From the NCBI RefSeq assembly GCF_943192895.1, contig NZ_CALPCB010000006.1, positions 62,001-126,000 of the forward strand: DNA of 64,000 nt, in the 5' to 3' direction. How positions within the stretch are numbered: position 1 is the stretch's first letter; each line of letters opens with the position of its first letter. The notes beneath the pieces are model-generated. The model ran no database searches. It had not been told where the DNA came from and saw only the letters and a list, made by a program, of their open reading frames with translations. Origin of the DNA: Veillonella_A intestinalis. Its GTDB lineage: Bacteria > Bacillota > Negativicutes > Veillonellales > Veillonellaceae. A program made the position numbers and the translations under genes. Positions 15,989-25,801 of the stretch are shown piece by piece.

Positions 15989-17399
15989 ATTTTCCTCCCT
16001 CGTCTTGGTCTTCAGGAACTGTTACGGCATAATCGCCATTAAAACATGCGAAGCAAAGTTCTGCTTCAGGTACACCGCTTACGGCACGACACAAGCCTTC
16101 ACGGCTTAAATAATGAAGTTTATCCGCTTGGATATACTCTCTAATTTCATCGACTGTATGAGTTGCTGCAATTAACTCTTTGCGCACCGAAGTATCAATC
16201 CCATAATGGCACGGATATTCAATAGCTGGCGAGCTTACACACATATAAATTTCTTTAGCACCCGCCTCTTTAAGCATACGCACAATAATGCCACTCGTAG
16301 TACCGCGCACAATCGAATCATCGATTAAAACAATTCGTTTGCCCCGCACCACATCAGATACAGCATTAAGTTTCATGCGCACTGCCAATTCGCGTTGTGC
16401 TTGATCTGGTTTAATAAATGTACGACCCATGTAGCGGTTCTTAATTAAACCTTCTCCAAATGGAATACCAGATTCTCGCGCGTAACCCAAGGCAGCTGTT
16501 GTACCAGAGTCAGGAATAGACATAACTAAGTCAGCATCATATTTTGTTTCTCGTGCTAATTCGCGGCCCATATTTAACCGTGCCTGATAGACACTTTGAC
16601 CGTCAATTTCACTATCAGAACGAGCAAAATAAATATATTCAAATACACAAAGGGCTTTATTGATTTTCGCTTCTGACTCTACAAATAAACGGCTTCGCAC
16701 ACCACTGTCATCAATAATAACCATTTCACCTGGATCAATATGGCGAACAAATTCAGCCTTAATAGCATCAAGTGCGCATGTTTCAGACGACAAAACATAG
16801 CCATGTTCTGTTTTACCTAAACAAAGTGGACGGAAACCATTAGCATCACGAACCCCAATCAATTTATCATTCGTGCTAATAACCAATGAAAAAGCGCCTT
16901 CAATACGACGTACAGCTTCCACAATTCGCTCTTCCGTATTTTCTGCTTTGGAGCGCGCAATCAAGTTAACAATAACTTCAGAGTCCATAGAGGTCTGAAA
17001 AATTGAGCCACTATCTTCTAACTCATGACGCAAATCTAACGCATTTGTCAAATTCCCATTATGGGCAACAGCCATATCGCCCCCTTGGTAATGAATTACC
17101 AAAGGCTGAATATTTTTAGGATTATTAGAGCCTGTCGTGGAATAACGCACATGACCTGATGTAATAAAACCACCTGGCACATCAGGTAACTGCTTTATCG
17201 CCTCTGTAATAAGGCCCATTCCTTTGGTTACTTCAATATTATTACCATCGCTAATAGCAATACCGGCGCTTTCTTGGCCGCGATGCTGTAAAGCAAATAA
17301 CCCCCAATAAGTAAAATTTCCTACATTTAAATGGCGATCATAAATACCAAATACGCCACACTCTTCATGCCACTTGTCAAATACAGAGTCGTAATGCAT
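15975..17399 (-). CDS. purF: Amidophosphoribosyltransferase ([4Fe-4S] type)
   Basis: 474 aa, first step of purine synthesis. EECGVFGIY places the catalytic cysteine at residue 14 after a 13-residue propeptide that must be cleaved. The Ntn glutaminase domain contains LQHRGQESAGIA. The PRTase domain has the PRPP loop IVLIDDSIVRGTTS. Four cysteines match the B. subtilis-type iron-sulfur cluster: one in NKALCVFEY, one in IEYPCHYG and the pair in ELCFACF. Such clusters make the enzyme oxygen-labile, which fits an anaerobe. Confidence 0.98.
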   Translation of the reverse strand: MHYDSVFDKWHEECGVFGIYDRHLNVGNFTYWGLFALQHRGQESAGIAISDGNNIEVTKGMGLITEAIKQLPDVPGGFITSGHVRYSTTGSNNPKNIQPLVIHYQGGDMAVAHNGNLTNALDLRHELEDSGSIFQTSMDSEVIVNLIARSKAENTEERIVEAVRRIEGAFSLVISTNDKLIGVRDANGFRPLCLGKTEHGYVLSSETCALDAIKAEFVRHIDPGEMVIIDDSGVRSRLFVESEAKINKALCVFEYIYFARSDSEIDGQSVYQARLNMGRELARETKYDADLVMSIPDSGTTAALGYARESGIPFGEGLIKNRYMGRTFIKPDQAQRELAVRMKLNAVSDVVRGKRIVLIDDSIVRGTTSGIIVRMLKEAGAKEIYMCVSSPAIEYPCHYGIDTSVRKELIAATHTVDEIREYIQADKLHYLSREGLCRAVSGVPEAELCFACFNGDYAVTVPEDQDEGGKYVLE

Positions 17400-17411
17400 G
17401 TTTATCTCCTA

Positions 17412-18116
17412 TTACGCACGTTCGCCAGTTAGGCGGAATAACATTTCTTTGTAGGCATCTTCTACATTGCCAAGGTCACGACGGAAACGGTCTTTGTCAA
17501 GTTTTTCATTTGTTTCGCTGTCCCAGAAACGGCAAGTATCTGGAGAAATTTCATCACCTAATAATACTTCCCCATTGTGAAGACCAAACTCTAATTTGAA
17601 GTCAACTAAAGTTACTTTCTTTTCAGCTAAGAATTTTTTAAGAACTTCGTTAACTTGCATTGCATATTTACGAACAAGAGCTACCTGTTCTTCTGTAGCC
17701 CAGCCTAACGCTAAAATCTGATCTTCGTTGATGAATGGATCTCCTAAATCATCATTTTTGTAGCAGAATTCTAGGATAGGACGTTTGCAAGGAGTGCCTT
17801 CTTCAATACCTAAGCGTTTAGACAAAGAACCAGCAATAATATTACGCACAATAACTTCTAGTGGTAAAATTTCTAATTTTTTAACTAATTGATCACGATC
17901 ATTAAGACGTTTAATAAAATGATTTGGCACACCTTCTTTAGCCAATAATTCAAAAAAGAAGGAGGAAATTTTATTATTTAAAACCCCTTTATCATGGATT
18001 GTCCCTTTTTTCTCACCATTAAAAGCAGTAGCGTCATCTTTATAATGAACTAAATATTCGTTTGCATTTTCTGTTTCAAATACTTGTTTCGCTTTACCTT
18101 CATATAACATATTCAT
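17412..18116 (-). CDS. purC: SAICAR synthetase
   Basis: 234 aa single-domain enzyme. MLYEGKAKQVFET N-terminal ATP loop, EVIVRNIIAGSLSKRLG near residue 80 and LVDFKLEFG...GDEISPDTCRFWD near 170 are diagnostic. It ligates aspartate to CAIR with ATP. Second gene of the pur operon. Confidence 0.98.
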   Translation of the reverse strand: MNMLYEGKAKQVFETENANEYLVHYKDDATAFNGEKKGTIHDKGVLNNKISSFFFELLAKEGVPNHFIKRLNDRDQLVKKLEILPLEVIVRNIIAGSLSKRLGIEEGTPCKRPILEFCYKNDDLGDPFINEDQILALGWATEEQVALVRKYAMQVNEVLKKFLAEKKVTLVDFKLEFGLHNGEVLLGDEISPDTCRFWDSETNEKLDKDRFRRDLGNVEDAYKEMLFRLTGERA

Positions 18117-18179
18117 AGTGTGGCCTCCTATTCGTATACACCCTATTTAAACAATTGCACATAAATTATTGATTCAATT

Positions 18180-18671
18180 TTATTTGTTTAATTCAGCTTG
18201 TAATTTTTCATTCTTTGCAATAACAGTTTTTGCCATATCATCACGATAAGCTTGATATTGTGCTTTTAAAGTAGCATCATGAGCCGCCCCAATTTGCACA
18301 GCAAACAAAGCCGCATTCTTGGCCCCATCAACAGCCATAGTTGCTACCGGCATCCCAGATGGCATTTGCACAATAGCTAACAATGCATCAATCCCTTTTA
18401 ACGCTGTTGCATTCAAAGGTACTCCAATAACAGGCAATACAGTAAAACTAGCAATAACCCCTGGTAAATGAGCCGCAGCCCCAGCACCAGCAACGAAAGC
18501 AATCGCGCCTTCAGCCTCTAAACGGGTTACAAATTTTTTCACTTCTTCTGGCGTACGATGGGCCGACGCAATAACCATCTCATAGTCAATGCCAAACTCC
18601 TTCAATACGTCTGCGGCTTTTTTCATAACTCCTAAGTCAGAGTCACTACCCATTACGATGCCAACTTTCAT
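18180..18671 (-). CDS. purE: N5-carboxyaminoimidazole ribonucleotide mutase
   Basis: 163 aa from ATG 18671, which has AGGAGG eight bases upstream; nine more in-frame codons exist upstream but without a site. Class I PurE signature VGIVMGSDSDLGVMKKAA, substrate loop ASAHRTPEEV with the catalytic histidine, and AGAGAAAHLPGVIASFT. It acts after PurK in the bacterial route; no purK is visible in the window. First gene of the operon. Confidence 0.96.
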   Translation of the reverse strand: MKVGIVMGSDSDLGVMKKAADVLKEFGIDYEMVIASAHRTPEEVKKFVTRLEAEGAIAFVAGAGAAAHLPGVIASFTVLPVIGVPLNATALKGIDALLAIVQMPSGMPVATMAVDGAKNAALFAVQIGAAHDATLKAQYQAYRDDMAKTVIAKNEKLQAELNK

Positions 18672-18733
18672 GTGAGTCCCTCCTAAATTAACTGACAAAA
18701 TTGCCTTATATAACGATAATAATTACTACCTAA

Positions 18734-18762
18734 ATTCTAACAAACAGCAACTTATTAGTCAA
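18734..18762 (-). promoter_or_regulatory. Promoter of the pur operon
   Basis: TTGACT (18762-18757) and TAGAAT (18739-18734) on the minus strand with a 17-base spacer, giving a start near 18727 and a 5' leader of about 55 bases. A 14-bp palindrome AATATTCGAATATT (18766-18779) lies four bases upstream of the -35 box. No purine riboswitch fold is visible in the leader. Confidence 0.75.
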
Positions 18763-18789
18763 TATAATATTCGAATATTCATTTATTTA

Positions 18790-18829
18790 TTTTTATTAAT
18801 GTTCGCTATATTCCGAACATTAATAAAAA
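18790..18829. promoter_or_regulatory. PurR-box-like inverted repeat upstream of the pur promoter
   Basis: Perfect 16-base arms (TTTTTATTAATGTTCG and its complement) around an 8-base spacer. The inner part resembles two inverted PurR boxes (consensus AWWWCCGAACWWT): CCGAACATT on the plus strand and GCGAACATT on the minus strand. The centre is about 80 bases upstream of the predicted start, which is where PurR/PurBox sites act in Bacilli. Part of the flanking T-run belongs to the adjacent terminator. The regulator itself is not in the window. Confidence 0.6.
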
Positions 18830-18857
18830 GGCTCCCCAAATACATAGGGAGCCTTTT
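18826..18857 (-). terminator. Terminator of the YbjN-like gene pair
   Basis: Minus-strand stem AAAAGGCTCCC / GGGAGCCTTTT with a 10-base loop and a T-rich tail. It begins at the stop of the gene at 18859 and separates it from the pur promoter region. Confidence 0.9.
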
Positions 18858-18858
18858 G

Positions 18859-19353
18859 TTACGATTCATGATGCTCATGAGCATGCGCAAGAAAGGGATC
18901 TGGCAATTGCGAAATCCCCATAGCTTCTTTAAGCGCTGGTACAGCACTTGGCATATATTGCACGATTTGATTCATCAATACATACAACAATTGTGGTTCA
19001 AATGCAGAATTCGAACACATATATACACAGTCTAAATATAAGCTATTATCGTCATGCTCTACATAATATTTGAAGTTTTTATAAATACTGTTTTCACGAT
19101 TAATAAAGTCCACAATGGCTTGATAGTTTTCCGATGTCACTACATTGCCACCTACCACTACACGAACAACGCTATAAATCGTAGCATCGAGCAACACAAA
19201 GATAGGCATATCGCCAATCTCGGTTTGAATATAAGAGCGATATACAACCGTACTTTCTTCGTCTTGAATCTCACGCTTATCAAAGCAAGTTATGTTTTCC
19301 TCAACTAAGAACGTTTCAAAAACACCGCTTTTTTCATTCTTAGGTTTTGCCAT
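18859..19353 (-). CDS. YbjN-like protein, downstream paralogue
   Basis: 164 aa from ATG 19353 (AGAGGTG four bases upstream). It shares the YbjN-like (SRP/type III chaperone-like fold) pattern with its upstream neighbour. Both carry a VVYRxY..............P.FV.LDxTxxxxVRxVV core near residues 30-70 and a middle FKYY....DN..Y.D motif. YbjN-family proteins are small soluble proteins linked loosely to sensory or chaperone roles; biochemical function unknown. The C-terminus is histidine-rich (AHAHEHHES), possibly metal-binding. It forms a two-gene operon with 19428-19922. Confidence 0.6.
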   Translation of the reverse strand: MAKPKNEKSGVFETFLVEENITCFDKREIQDEESTVVYRSYIQTEIGDMPIFVLLDATIYSVVRVVVGGNVVTSENYQAIVDFINRENSIYKNFKYYVEHDDNSLYLDCVYMCSNSAFEPQLLYVLMNQIVQYMPSAVPALKEAMGISQLPDPFLAHAHEHHES

Positions 19354-19427
19354 GCTACACCTCTTCTGCCGTAGGGACACCTATTAAGTAATAGTAAATA
19401 ACATTACATACTATACGCAGCTAATGA

Positions 19428-19922
19428 TTAGTTTACTTTTTCTTTCTTTTCTTTTTTACCTTTTTCTTTAGTTGCTGGTTCTTCAGCCCCTAATACTTTG
19501 CCAAGAATGCTTGGATAGTATTCTTTAATATGTGGCTCTAATACTTCTAATAAAAGACCAACTAATAAATTTGGATCGAATGTTTCTTTAGAAGCTGGCA
19601 AGCTAATATCCATGTATACTACATTATCTTCTTCACCTAAGTAGTATTTGAAAATTTTAAATTTACCATTTAATTCGTTAAGATATTCTACTACTTCAGC
19701 TTGCTTTTCTGCTGGCACGGCACCAGTAGTTACTACCAAACGAACTAAGTTGAATACAGTATCATCTAACACAACAAACAATGGCAACTGCTGAGCAGCT
19801 ACATCAAAGTAACCACGATATACTACAGAATTAACATCATCTTGATGTTCTTCTTTTGTGAACCAGTTTGTTACTTCACGGTCTTTTAGAAATTGATCGA
19901 ACTGTTCTGCTTTAGTGTTCAT
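19428..19922 (-). CDS. YbjN-like protein, upstream paralogue
   Basis: 164 aa from ATG 19922 (GGGAG eight bases upstream; an in-frame GTG six bases earlier is too close to that site). Clear paralogue of the next gene: NSVVYRGYFDVAAQQLPLFV, FNLVRLVVTTGAV and KFKIFKYYLGEEDNVVYMD align with it. The C-terminus is a lysine/glutamate tail (KEKGKKEKKEKVN) instead of histidine-rich. Function unknown. It may have arisen by tandem duplication and lies between xpt and the pur operon without an obvious link. Confidence 0.6.
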   Translation of the reverse strand: MNTKAEQFDQFLKDREVTNWFTKEEHQDDVNSVVYRGYFDVAAQQLPLFVVLDDTVFNLVRLVVTTGAVPAEKQAEVVEYLNELNGKFKIFKYYLGEEDNVVYMDISLPASKETFDPNLLVGLLLEVLEPHIKEYYPSILGKVLGAEEPATKEKGKKEKKEKVN

Positions 19923-20021
19923 TGTCACATCTCCCTTTTACTTATAATTATAAATACATTAAATTATTAATCTCTCAAAATGTAAAATTACATTCAAAAT
20001 ATAAAATCACATTTCAATCTA

Positions 20022-20597
20022 TTAGTCATCAATGAAAACGCAATGGTCATCTTCGAATTTTGCAATGCGCACGAGCGATTGTACATCGTAACCAGCGCGT
20101 TCTAAACGCTCACGACCAGGCTGGAAAGATTTTTCAATCACAATGGCAATACCTTCTACTGAATCGCCTGCGCTTTCCACTAATTTTACAAGCCCCATAG
20201 CCGCTTCACCACTTGCTAAGAAATCATCAATAATAAGGACTTTTTCGCCTTGTGGTAAGAACTTTTTAGAAATAGTTACATCATAGTTTTCTTCCTTAGT
20301 ATAGGAATATACTACCGAATGATATACATCATCAGTCATAAGAATAGACTTTTTCTTGCGCGCAAACACAAGTGGCACATCCATTTCAATAGCCACTTGC
20401 AATGCTACTGCGATACCAGAAGCCTCAATGGTCACAATACGTTGAATGCCCTTATCTTTAAAACGCGCCGCAATTTCCTTACCAATAGCGACAAACAATT
20501 TAGGATCAATTTGATGATTTAAAAAGCTGTCCACTTTTAAGACGCGATTGTTTAAAACAATGCCTTCCTCCATAATGCGTTCTTTTAACAATTCCAT
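20022..20597 (-). CDS. xpt: Xanthine phosphoribosyltransferase
   Basis: 191 aa. The start MELLKERIMEEGIVLNNRVLKVDSFLNHQIDP is typical of Firmicute Xpt. The PRPP-binding motif VLIIDDFLASGEA lies near residue 127, preceded by the VTIEASGIAVAL segment. It salvages xanthine to XMP with PRPP. AAGGAG precedes the ATG. In many Firmicutes xpt is controlled by a guanine riboswitch, but I see none in the short upstream region. It shares a fold with PurR, whose operator-like site lies nearby. Confidence 0.96.
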   Translation of the reverse strand: MELLKERIMEEGIVLNNRVLKVDSFLNHQIDPKLFVAIGKEIAARFKDKGIQRIVTIEASGIAVALQVAIEMDVPLVFARKKKSILMTDDVYHSVVYSYTKEENYDVTISKKFLPQGEKVLIIDDFLASGEAAMGLVKLVESAGDSVEGIAIVIEKSFQPGRERLERAGYDVQSLVRIAKFEDDHCVFIDD

Positions 20598-20680
20598 ACG
20601 AGAGTCTCCTTGTTGCGTTTCTGTTACTTACACTTACATATATTAATAAGTATTAATACTATACTGATTATATTACAATA

Positions 20681-21562
20681 TCACTTCTTTAAGAGAAGGT
20701 CAATAAATTTCGCTGCGCCTTGAGATATAGGCAATAAACGAGACCGCACTAAAGCAATTTTACGTGGCGGCACTACAATATCTGTTTTTATCTCAACTAC
20801 ACGGCCTTCTTTTAACTTTTGTTTTACCAAAATATCTGGCACTAACGATATGCCCATGTTGATTTCAACTAAGTCCATAAGAACATCAAGACTACCTAAC
20901 TCAAAAGAAGGTTTCTTACAAGCATTGCCTGTCAATTTATCAAAGAATTCACGACTAGCAGCACCTTGTGTTAACAACAATAAAGGCTCTTGCAATAAAC
21001 GACTTAAGTCAATAGTGCCCATCCCTTTATAAAAAGGACCGCCTACAAACACATCTTGCATAGTCTGTAATTCGATAACTTCTAATTGTGGATTCGCTTC
21101 TAATCCGTCATAGGCATTAACAATCGCCATTTGCGCTTCTCGATTCTCTACCATCTGTACACAAAGTGGTGATGGACGATTAGTAATCTGTAAGCCTGTT
21201 CCTTGCTCTTGTTCTTGCCATTTTTTAAAATAAGGCAATAAGAAATGACGACATAATGTATCTGTAGCTGCTAATTTTACACTTTCTTGTTCATGTGTAA
21301 GACGATCTTGTAGCTGTGTCACCCCATTGTCCAAAATAGAAAATGCTTTAGCCACTGTATCGAAAAGTTCTTTCCCTTCTGGTGTAAACGAAACAGATTT
21401 AGTTGTACGTTCAAAAAGTACAATGTCTAATTCTTTTTCTAGCTGCTTAATACTTTGGCTAATAGCAGATTGAGAAACCCCTATCTCTTTAGCTGCTTTA
21501 GAAAAGGACAAATGCAAGCCTACCCCTAAAAAGGTACGATACAAATCTGTGGAAATGCTCAT
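20681..21562 (-). CDS. LysR-family transcriptional regulator
   Basis: 293 aa. The N-terminal winged HTH (YRTFLGVGLHLSFSKAAKEIGVSQSAISQSIKQLEKELDIVLFERTTK in outline) spans residues 8-58. A periplasmic-binding-like effector domain follows (about 90-293). AAAGGAG lies upstream. It is divergent from purL, with a 260-base AT-rich gap, so it might control purL or itself. No classical T-N11-A site could be assigned with confidence. Confidence 0.9.
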   Translation of the reverse strand: MSISTDLYRTFLGVGLHLSFSKAAKEIGVSQSAISQSIKQLEKELDIVLFERTTKSVSFTPEGKELFDTVAKAFSILDNGVTQLQDRLTHEQESVKLAATDTLCRHFLLPYFKKWQEQEQGTGLQITNRPSPLCVQMVENREAQMAIVNAYDGLEANPQLEVIELQTMQDVFVGGPFYKGMGTIDLSRLLQEPLLLLTQGAASREFFDKLTGNACKKPSFELGSLDVLMDLVEINMGISLVPDILVKQKLKEGRVVEIKTDIVVPPRKIALVRSRLLPISQGAAKFIDLLLKK

Positions 21563-21826
21563 ATAATCTCTTTAACTCCTTTACAACAACTACCACTCAA
21601 TACCCCATAAATACTGCCAACACTTAGCAACCTATACCACTTATTTATTAATTAGTAAAACTAATTACAACAAAGAAATTATTAACCTCCTCTAATTAAG
21701 TTTTTCTTTACTAATAAGTCTAAACCGTATATACTAGAATTGTCAATATAGGTATATTATATCTATATTTCATAATCAACACAATAGCTAGTGTATTCAT
21801 TGACAACTAACAAGAGGAGGCTTATT

Positions 21827-24800
21827 ATGTCAATTCATCGCATTTTCGTCCGTAAACGTGAAAACTTTGCGCACGAAGCTACATCTATGTGTCACACCAT
21901 TCGTACAGAACTGGGCATTCCCGTTAATTCTGTGACTATTTACGAACGCTATGACATTGAAGGGGTATCAGCTGACGACTTAGCCAATGCTAAGCAACTC
22001 ATCTTCTCTGAGCCACCGGTGGATGAACTATTTGACACCCTCCCCAAAACAGAACAGACTCATATCATCGCCACAGAATACGTACCTGGCCAATATGATC
22101 AACGAGCTGATTCAGCTGAACAATGTTTAGCTATGCTAACGCTTAAATCAGGTGCTACGGTGCGCACAGCCCGTGTATTTGCCTTAGAAGGCGATTTAAG
22201 TGCTAAAGACATAACTCGTATAAAACAATATTATATCAATCCTGTAGACTCAAGAGAAGCCTCTCTTGAATTACCTACTTCATTACAACTGGATGTGCAG
22301 CCAGCCGAACCAGTGGCAAGCTTAGAAGGCTTCATCACGGCCAGCCCTGAAGAATTACAAAATTGGCGTAAAGAGTTAGGCCTTGCCATGAGTGCCGCAG
22401 ACATCGAACTCATTCAAGATTATTTTGCAAATACGGAAAAACGCAATCCTACCATTACTGAAATTCGCGTATTAGACACCTATTGGTCTGATCATTGCCG
22501 TCATACGACCTTTATGACAGAGCTAACTGATATTACTATCGACAATTCACCAGAAACAGTGCCTATTCAAGCCGCCTTTGCTAATTATATGTCAGGCCGT
22601 CGCCATCTCTATGCGAGCCGCGAAAAAGCCCGTACATTAATGGATATGGCTACCTTGGCAGTTAAAGAGTTACGCGATCAAGGAGGCTTACAAGAAATTG
22701 ATGAATCTGATGAAATCAATGCTTGTACTATCGTAGTACCTGTTGAGGTAAATGGCAAAACTGAAGAATGGCTATTACTCTTCAAAAATGAAACCCATAA
22801 CCATCCTACAGAAATTGAACCTTATGGCGGTGCCGCTACCTGTTTAGGAGGCTGTATTCGCGATCCATTAAGTGGCCGTGCTTATGTATACCAAGCAATG
22901 CGTGTAACTGGCTCTGGTAATCCTCTAACGCCACTTAGTGAAACGTTGGAAGGAAAATTACCACAATCACAAATAACTACAGGGGCCGCTCGTGGCTATA
23001 GCTCCTATGGTAATCAAATCGGCCTAGCTACTGGTGAAGTTCGCGAATACTACCATCCTGGCTATGTAGCTAAACGCATGGAAATTGGTGCTGTAGTTGG
23101 CGCTGCCCCACGCAGCAATGTACGCCGTGAAACGCCTATGCCAGGCGATATTGTCGTACTATTAGGTGGTAAAACAGGCCGTGATGGCTGTGGTGGTGCT
23201 ACAGGTTCTTCCAAAGAGCATGACCTATCTTCCCTCACTACTTGTGGCGCAGAAGTACAAAAAGGTAATCCTCTAACAGAACGCAAAATTCAACGTCTAT
23301 TCCGTCGTCCAGAAGTAACTACACTCATCAAACGTTGTAATGACTTTGGTGCTGGTGGCGTATCGGTAGCTATTGGTGAGTTAACCGATGGCCTGCTTAT
23401 CAATTTAGATAAAGTGCCTAAAAAATATGAAGGTCTCGATGGCACTGAACTGGCAATTTCTGAATCCCAAGAACGAATGGCTTGCGTTATTGCAGCCAAT
23501 GATTGGGATGCTTTCCGCCAATATTGTGATGAAGAAAACTTAGAAGCTACTATCGTTGCCGATGTTACCGATTCCAACCGCTTAACCATGACTTGGCAAG
23601 GCGTTAATATCGTAGATATTTCCCGTGATTTCTTAAACACCAACGGTGCTAAACAAAGTCAAGCCGCCCATGTAGTAGCTCCTGTAGGCACCTTCTACGA
23701 AGAGCCTTCTGTTGAGGATATTAAAGAACATTGGCTTGCTACTATGAAAGACTTAGCCGTTACTTCACAGCAAGGTCTTGGCGAACGTTTCGACAGCACT
23801 ATTGGCGCCGGCACAGTGCTCATGCCATTTAGTGGTTTATATCAGAAAACCCCAGTGCAAGGGATGGCGGCCAAATTGCCTGTATTACACGGCGAAACCA
23901 CAACTGCCAGCCTTATGACCCATGGTTTTGATCCTTATATTTCAGAATGGAGCCCATTCCATGGCGCACAACAAGCAATTTTACTCTCCGTAGCTAAGAT
24001 TGTAGCCCTTGGTGGCAAACGCAGCTCCATTTATTTAACCTTACAAGAGTATTTTGAACGCTTAAATCAAGATAAAAATACGTGGGGTAAACCTGTAGCT
24101 GCCTTACTTGGCGCCTATGATGCACAAAAACAACTCGGCATTGGTGCGATTGGTGGTAAAGATTCTATGTCCGGTACCTTTATGAACTTAACAGTGCCAC
24201 CAACACTTGTTTCCTTCGCTGTAACTACTGCTAATGTGGATGATATTATTACGCCACATCTTAAAGAAGCAGGCCATGTCCTACTCCATGTCAATGCACC
24301 GCGCAAAGAGGATGCAACGCCTGATTGGGACATCTTTAAATCACAAGCCGACCGCATCACACAACAAGCTAAAGCCGGTCATGTGGCAGCCGCTTATGTC
24401 GTAGAGGCTGGTGGAATTGCTGCGGCTATTACCAAAATGGCCTTAGGCAGTCGTTTAGGTATTGAACTAATCGGTGATGTTGAACCTATGTTATTTGCCC
24501 CTTACAGTGGCTCTTGGATTATTGAAACGGATGAAGCAACTGCCAATGAATGGGCTAAACACACTCATGTAACACTACTAGGTACCATTACAGAAGAGCC
24601 TCAAATTACAATTGATAATTATGAAATTGACTTAGATGAATTAGAAGAAGCCTATGAAAGTACATTAGCACCTATCTTCCCTCTAACCGCCAAATCCGGC
24701 CAAGGGGAAGCCGTAGCCTATATTCATAATCAACACGCTAAACCACGACAAAGTCCAAGCATCGCCAAACCACGAATTGTTATTCCTGTATTCCCTGGCA

Positions 24801-25567
24801 CAAACTGTGAATACGATTCAGCTCGTGCCTTTGAAAATGCTGGTGGGGTCGCTGATATTGTCATCATCCGCAATCGCACAGTGGCTGAGTTAGAAGAATC
24901 TATTCAAGTAATGAAACAAAAATTGGATGAAGCTCAAATCCTATTCTTCCCTGGTGGTTTCAGCGCTGGTGATGAACCTGATGGCTCAGGTAAATTCATG
25001 GCTACCTTATTCCGCAATCCATATTTAAGTGAGTCCTTACACAACTTATTACACAATCGTGATGGCTTAGCCCTTGGTATTTGTAATGGTTTCCAAGCAC
25101 TCATAAAATTAGGTCTTCTACCATATGGTGATATTGCCCCTATGACAGAAGATAGTCCTACACTAACCTATAATACGATTGGTCGTCACTTATCGAGCAT
25201 GGTTCGTACTAAAGTTATTTCTACTAAATCACCATGGATGAGTTTAACTAAAGCTGGAGAAATTTATACTGTACCAATTTCTCATGGTGAAGGTCGTTTC
25301 ATTGCCTCCCCAGCCCAAGTGGTAGAATTCAACCGTAGTGGCCAAATTGCTACGCAATATGTAGATTTAGAAGGGATTGCGTCTTACGATGCTCGTTTTA
25401 ACCCTAATCAGTCTGTAGCTGCTATTGAAGGTCTATTCAGTCCTGATGGTCGCGTTTTTGGTAAAATGGGGCACATTGAACGTACAGGCTATGGTATTGC
25501 GAAAAACATTCCTGGCAAACAAGGTATGCCAGTCTTTGCCTCTGGTGTTGCTTACTTCAAAGACTAA
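21827..25567 (+). CDS. purL: Phosphoribosylformylglycinamidine synthase, single-chain
   Basis: 1246 aa from ATG 21827, chosen for AGAGGAGG six bases upstream; twelve extra codons upstream have no site. It is the fused Firmicutes/Clostridia-type FGAM synthase. The N-terminal PurS-like part is followed by two AIR-synthase-like halves (LDTYWSDHCRHTTF, HNHPTEIEPYGGAATCLGG; GIGAIGGKDSMSGTF). A C-terminal class I glutaminase (from about residue 980) has PGTNCEYDSA, the nucleophile in GICNGFQAL and SHGEGRF. It is apart from and opposite to the main pur operon, and no PurR-box-like repeat is seen in front of it. Confidence 0.97.
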   Translation: MSIHRIFVRKRENFAHEATSMCHTIRTELGIPVNSVTIYERYDIEGVSADDLANAKQLIFSEPPVDELFDTLPKTEQTHIIATEYVPGQYDQRADSAEQCLAMLTLKSGATVRTARVFALEGDLSAKDITRIKQYYINPVDSREASLELPTSLQLDVQPAEPVASLEGFITASPEELQNWRKELGLAMSAADIELIQDYFANTEKRNPTITEIRVLDTYWSDHCRHTTFMTELTDITIDNSPETVPIQAAFANYMSGRRHLYASREKARTLMDMATLAVKELRDQGGLQEIDESDEINACTIVVPVEVNGKTEEWLLLFKNETHNHPTEIEPYGGAATCLGGCIRDPLSGRAYVYQAMRVTGSGNPLTPLSETLEGKLPQSQITTGAARGYSSYGNQIGLATGEVREYYHPGYVAKRMEIGAVVGAAPRSNVRRETPMPGDIVVLLGGKTGRDGCGGATGSSKEHDLSSLTTCGAEVQKGNPLTERKIQRLFRRPEVTTLIKRCNDFGAGGVSVAIGELTDGLLINLDKVPKKYEGLDGTELAISESQERMACVIAANDWDAFRQYCDEENLEATIVADVTDSNRLTMTWQGVNIVDISRDFLNTNGAKQSQAAHVVAPVGTFYEEPSVEDIKEHWLATMKDLAVTSQQGLGERFDSTIGAGTVLMPFSGLYQKTPVQGMAAKLPVLHGETTTASLMTHGFDPYISEWSPFHGAQQAILLSVAKIVALGGKRSSIYLTLQEYFERLNQDKNTWGKPVAALLGAYDAQKQLGIGAIGGKDSMSGTFMNLTVPPTLVSFAVTTANVDDIITPHLKEAGHVLLHVNAPRKEDATPDWDIFKSQADRITQQAKAGHVAAAYVVEAGGIAAAITKMALGSRLGIELIGDVEPMLFAPYSGSWIIETDEATANEWAKHTHVTLLGTITEEPQITIDNYEIDLDELEEAYESTLAPIFPLTAKSGQGEAVAYIHNQHAKPRQSPSIAKPRIVIPVFPGTNCEYDSARAFENAGGVADIVIIRNRTVAELEESIQVMKQKLDEAQILFFPGGFSAGDEPDGSGKFMATLFRNPYLSESLHNLLHNRDGLALGICNGFQALIKLGLLPYGDIAPMTEDSPTLTYNTIGRHLSSMVRTKVISTKSPWMSLTKAGEIYTVPISHGEGRFIASPAQVVEFNRSGQIATQYVDLEGIASYDARFNPNQSVAAIEGLFSPDGRVFGKMGHIERTGYGIAKNIPGKQGMPVFASGVAYFKD

Positions 25568-25663
25568 TTAATCTAAAAACACTACGAACTTTCAAATACG
25601 ATATATCACTAAAATATCTCAAAGATTGCACGTATTATTTCAAAAAATGCATACTTAAAGAAA

Positions 25664-25693
25664 AAAACGGCATGACAAATGTCGTTTTTTTCA
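25664..25693 (+). terminator. Terminator after purL
   Basis: AACGGCAT / ATGTCGTT stem (one G-U pair), four- to five-base loop, A-run before and seven T after. It lies about 100 bases after the purL stop. Confidence 0.8.
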
Positions 25694-25801
25694 TATCTAT
25701 AGGTTGCGTATCTATATGATTACTAGTATCATAATAATTGGTGAATAAGTTTAGAGACATAACCAGCTCTTGTTATTCTTAAGTTGAAAGGATGTAAGGT
25801 C

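Noticed and set aside
18672..18730. Purine riboswitch in the purE leader
   Set aside because: The leader is only about 55 bases and shows none of the conserved purine aptamer pieces.
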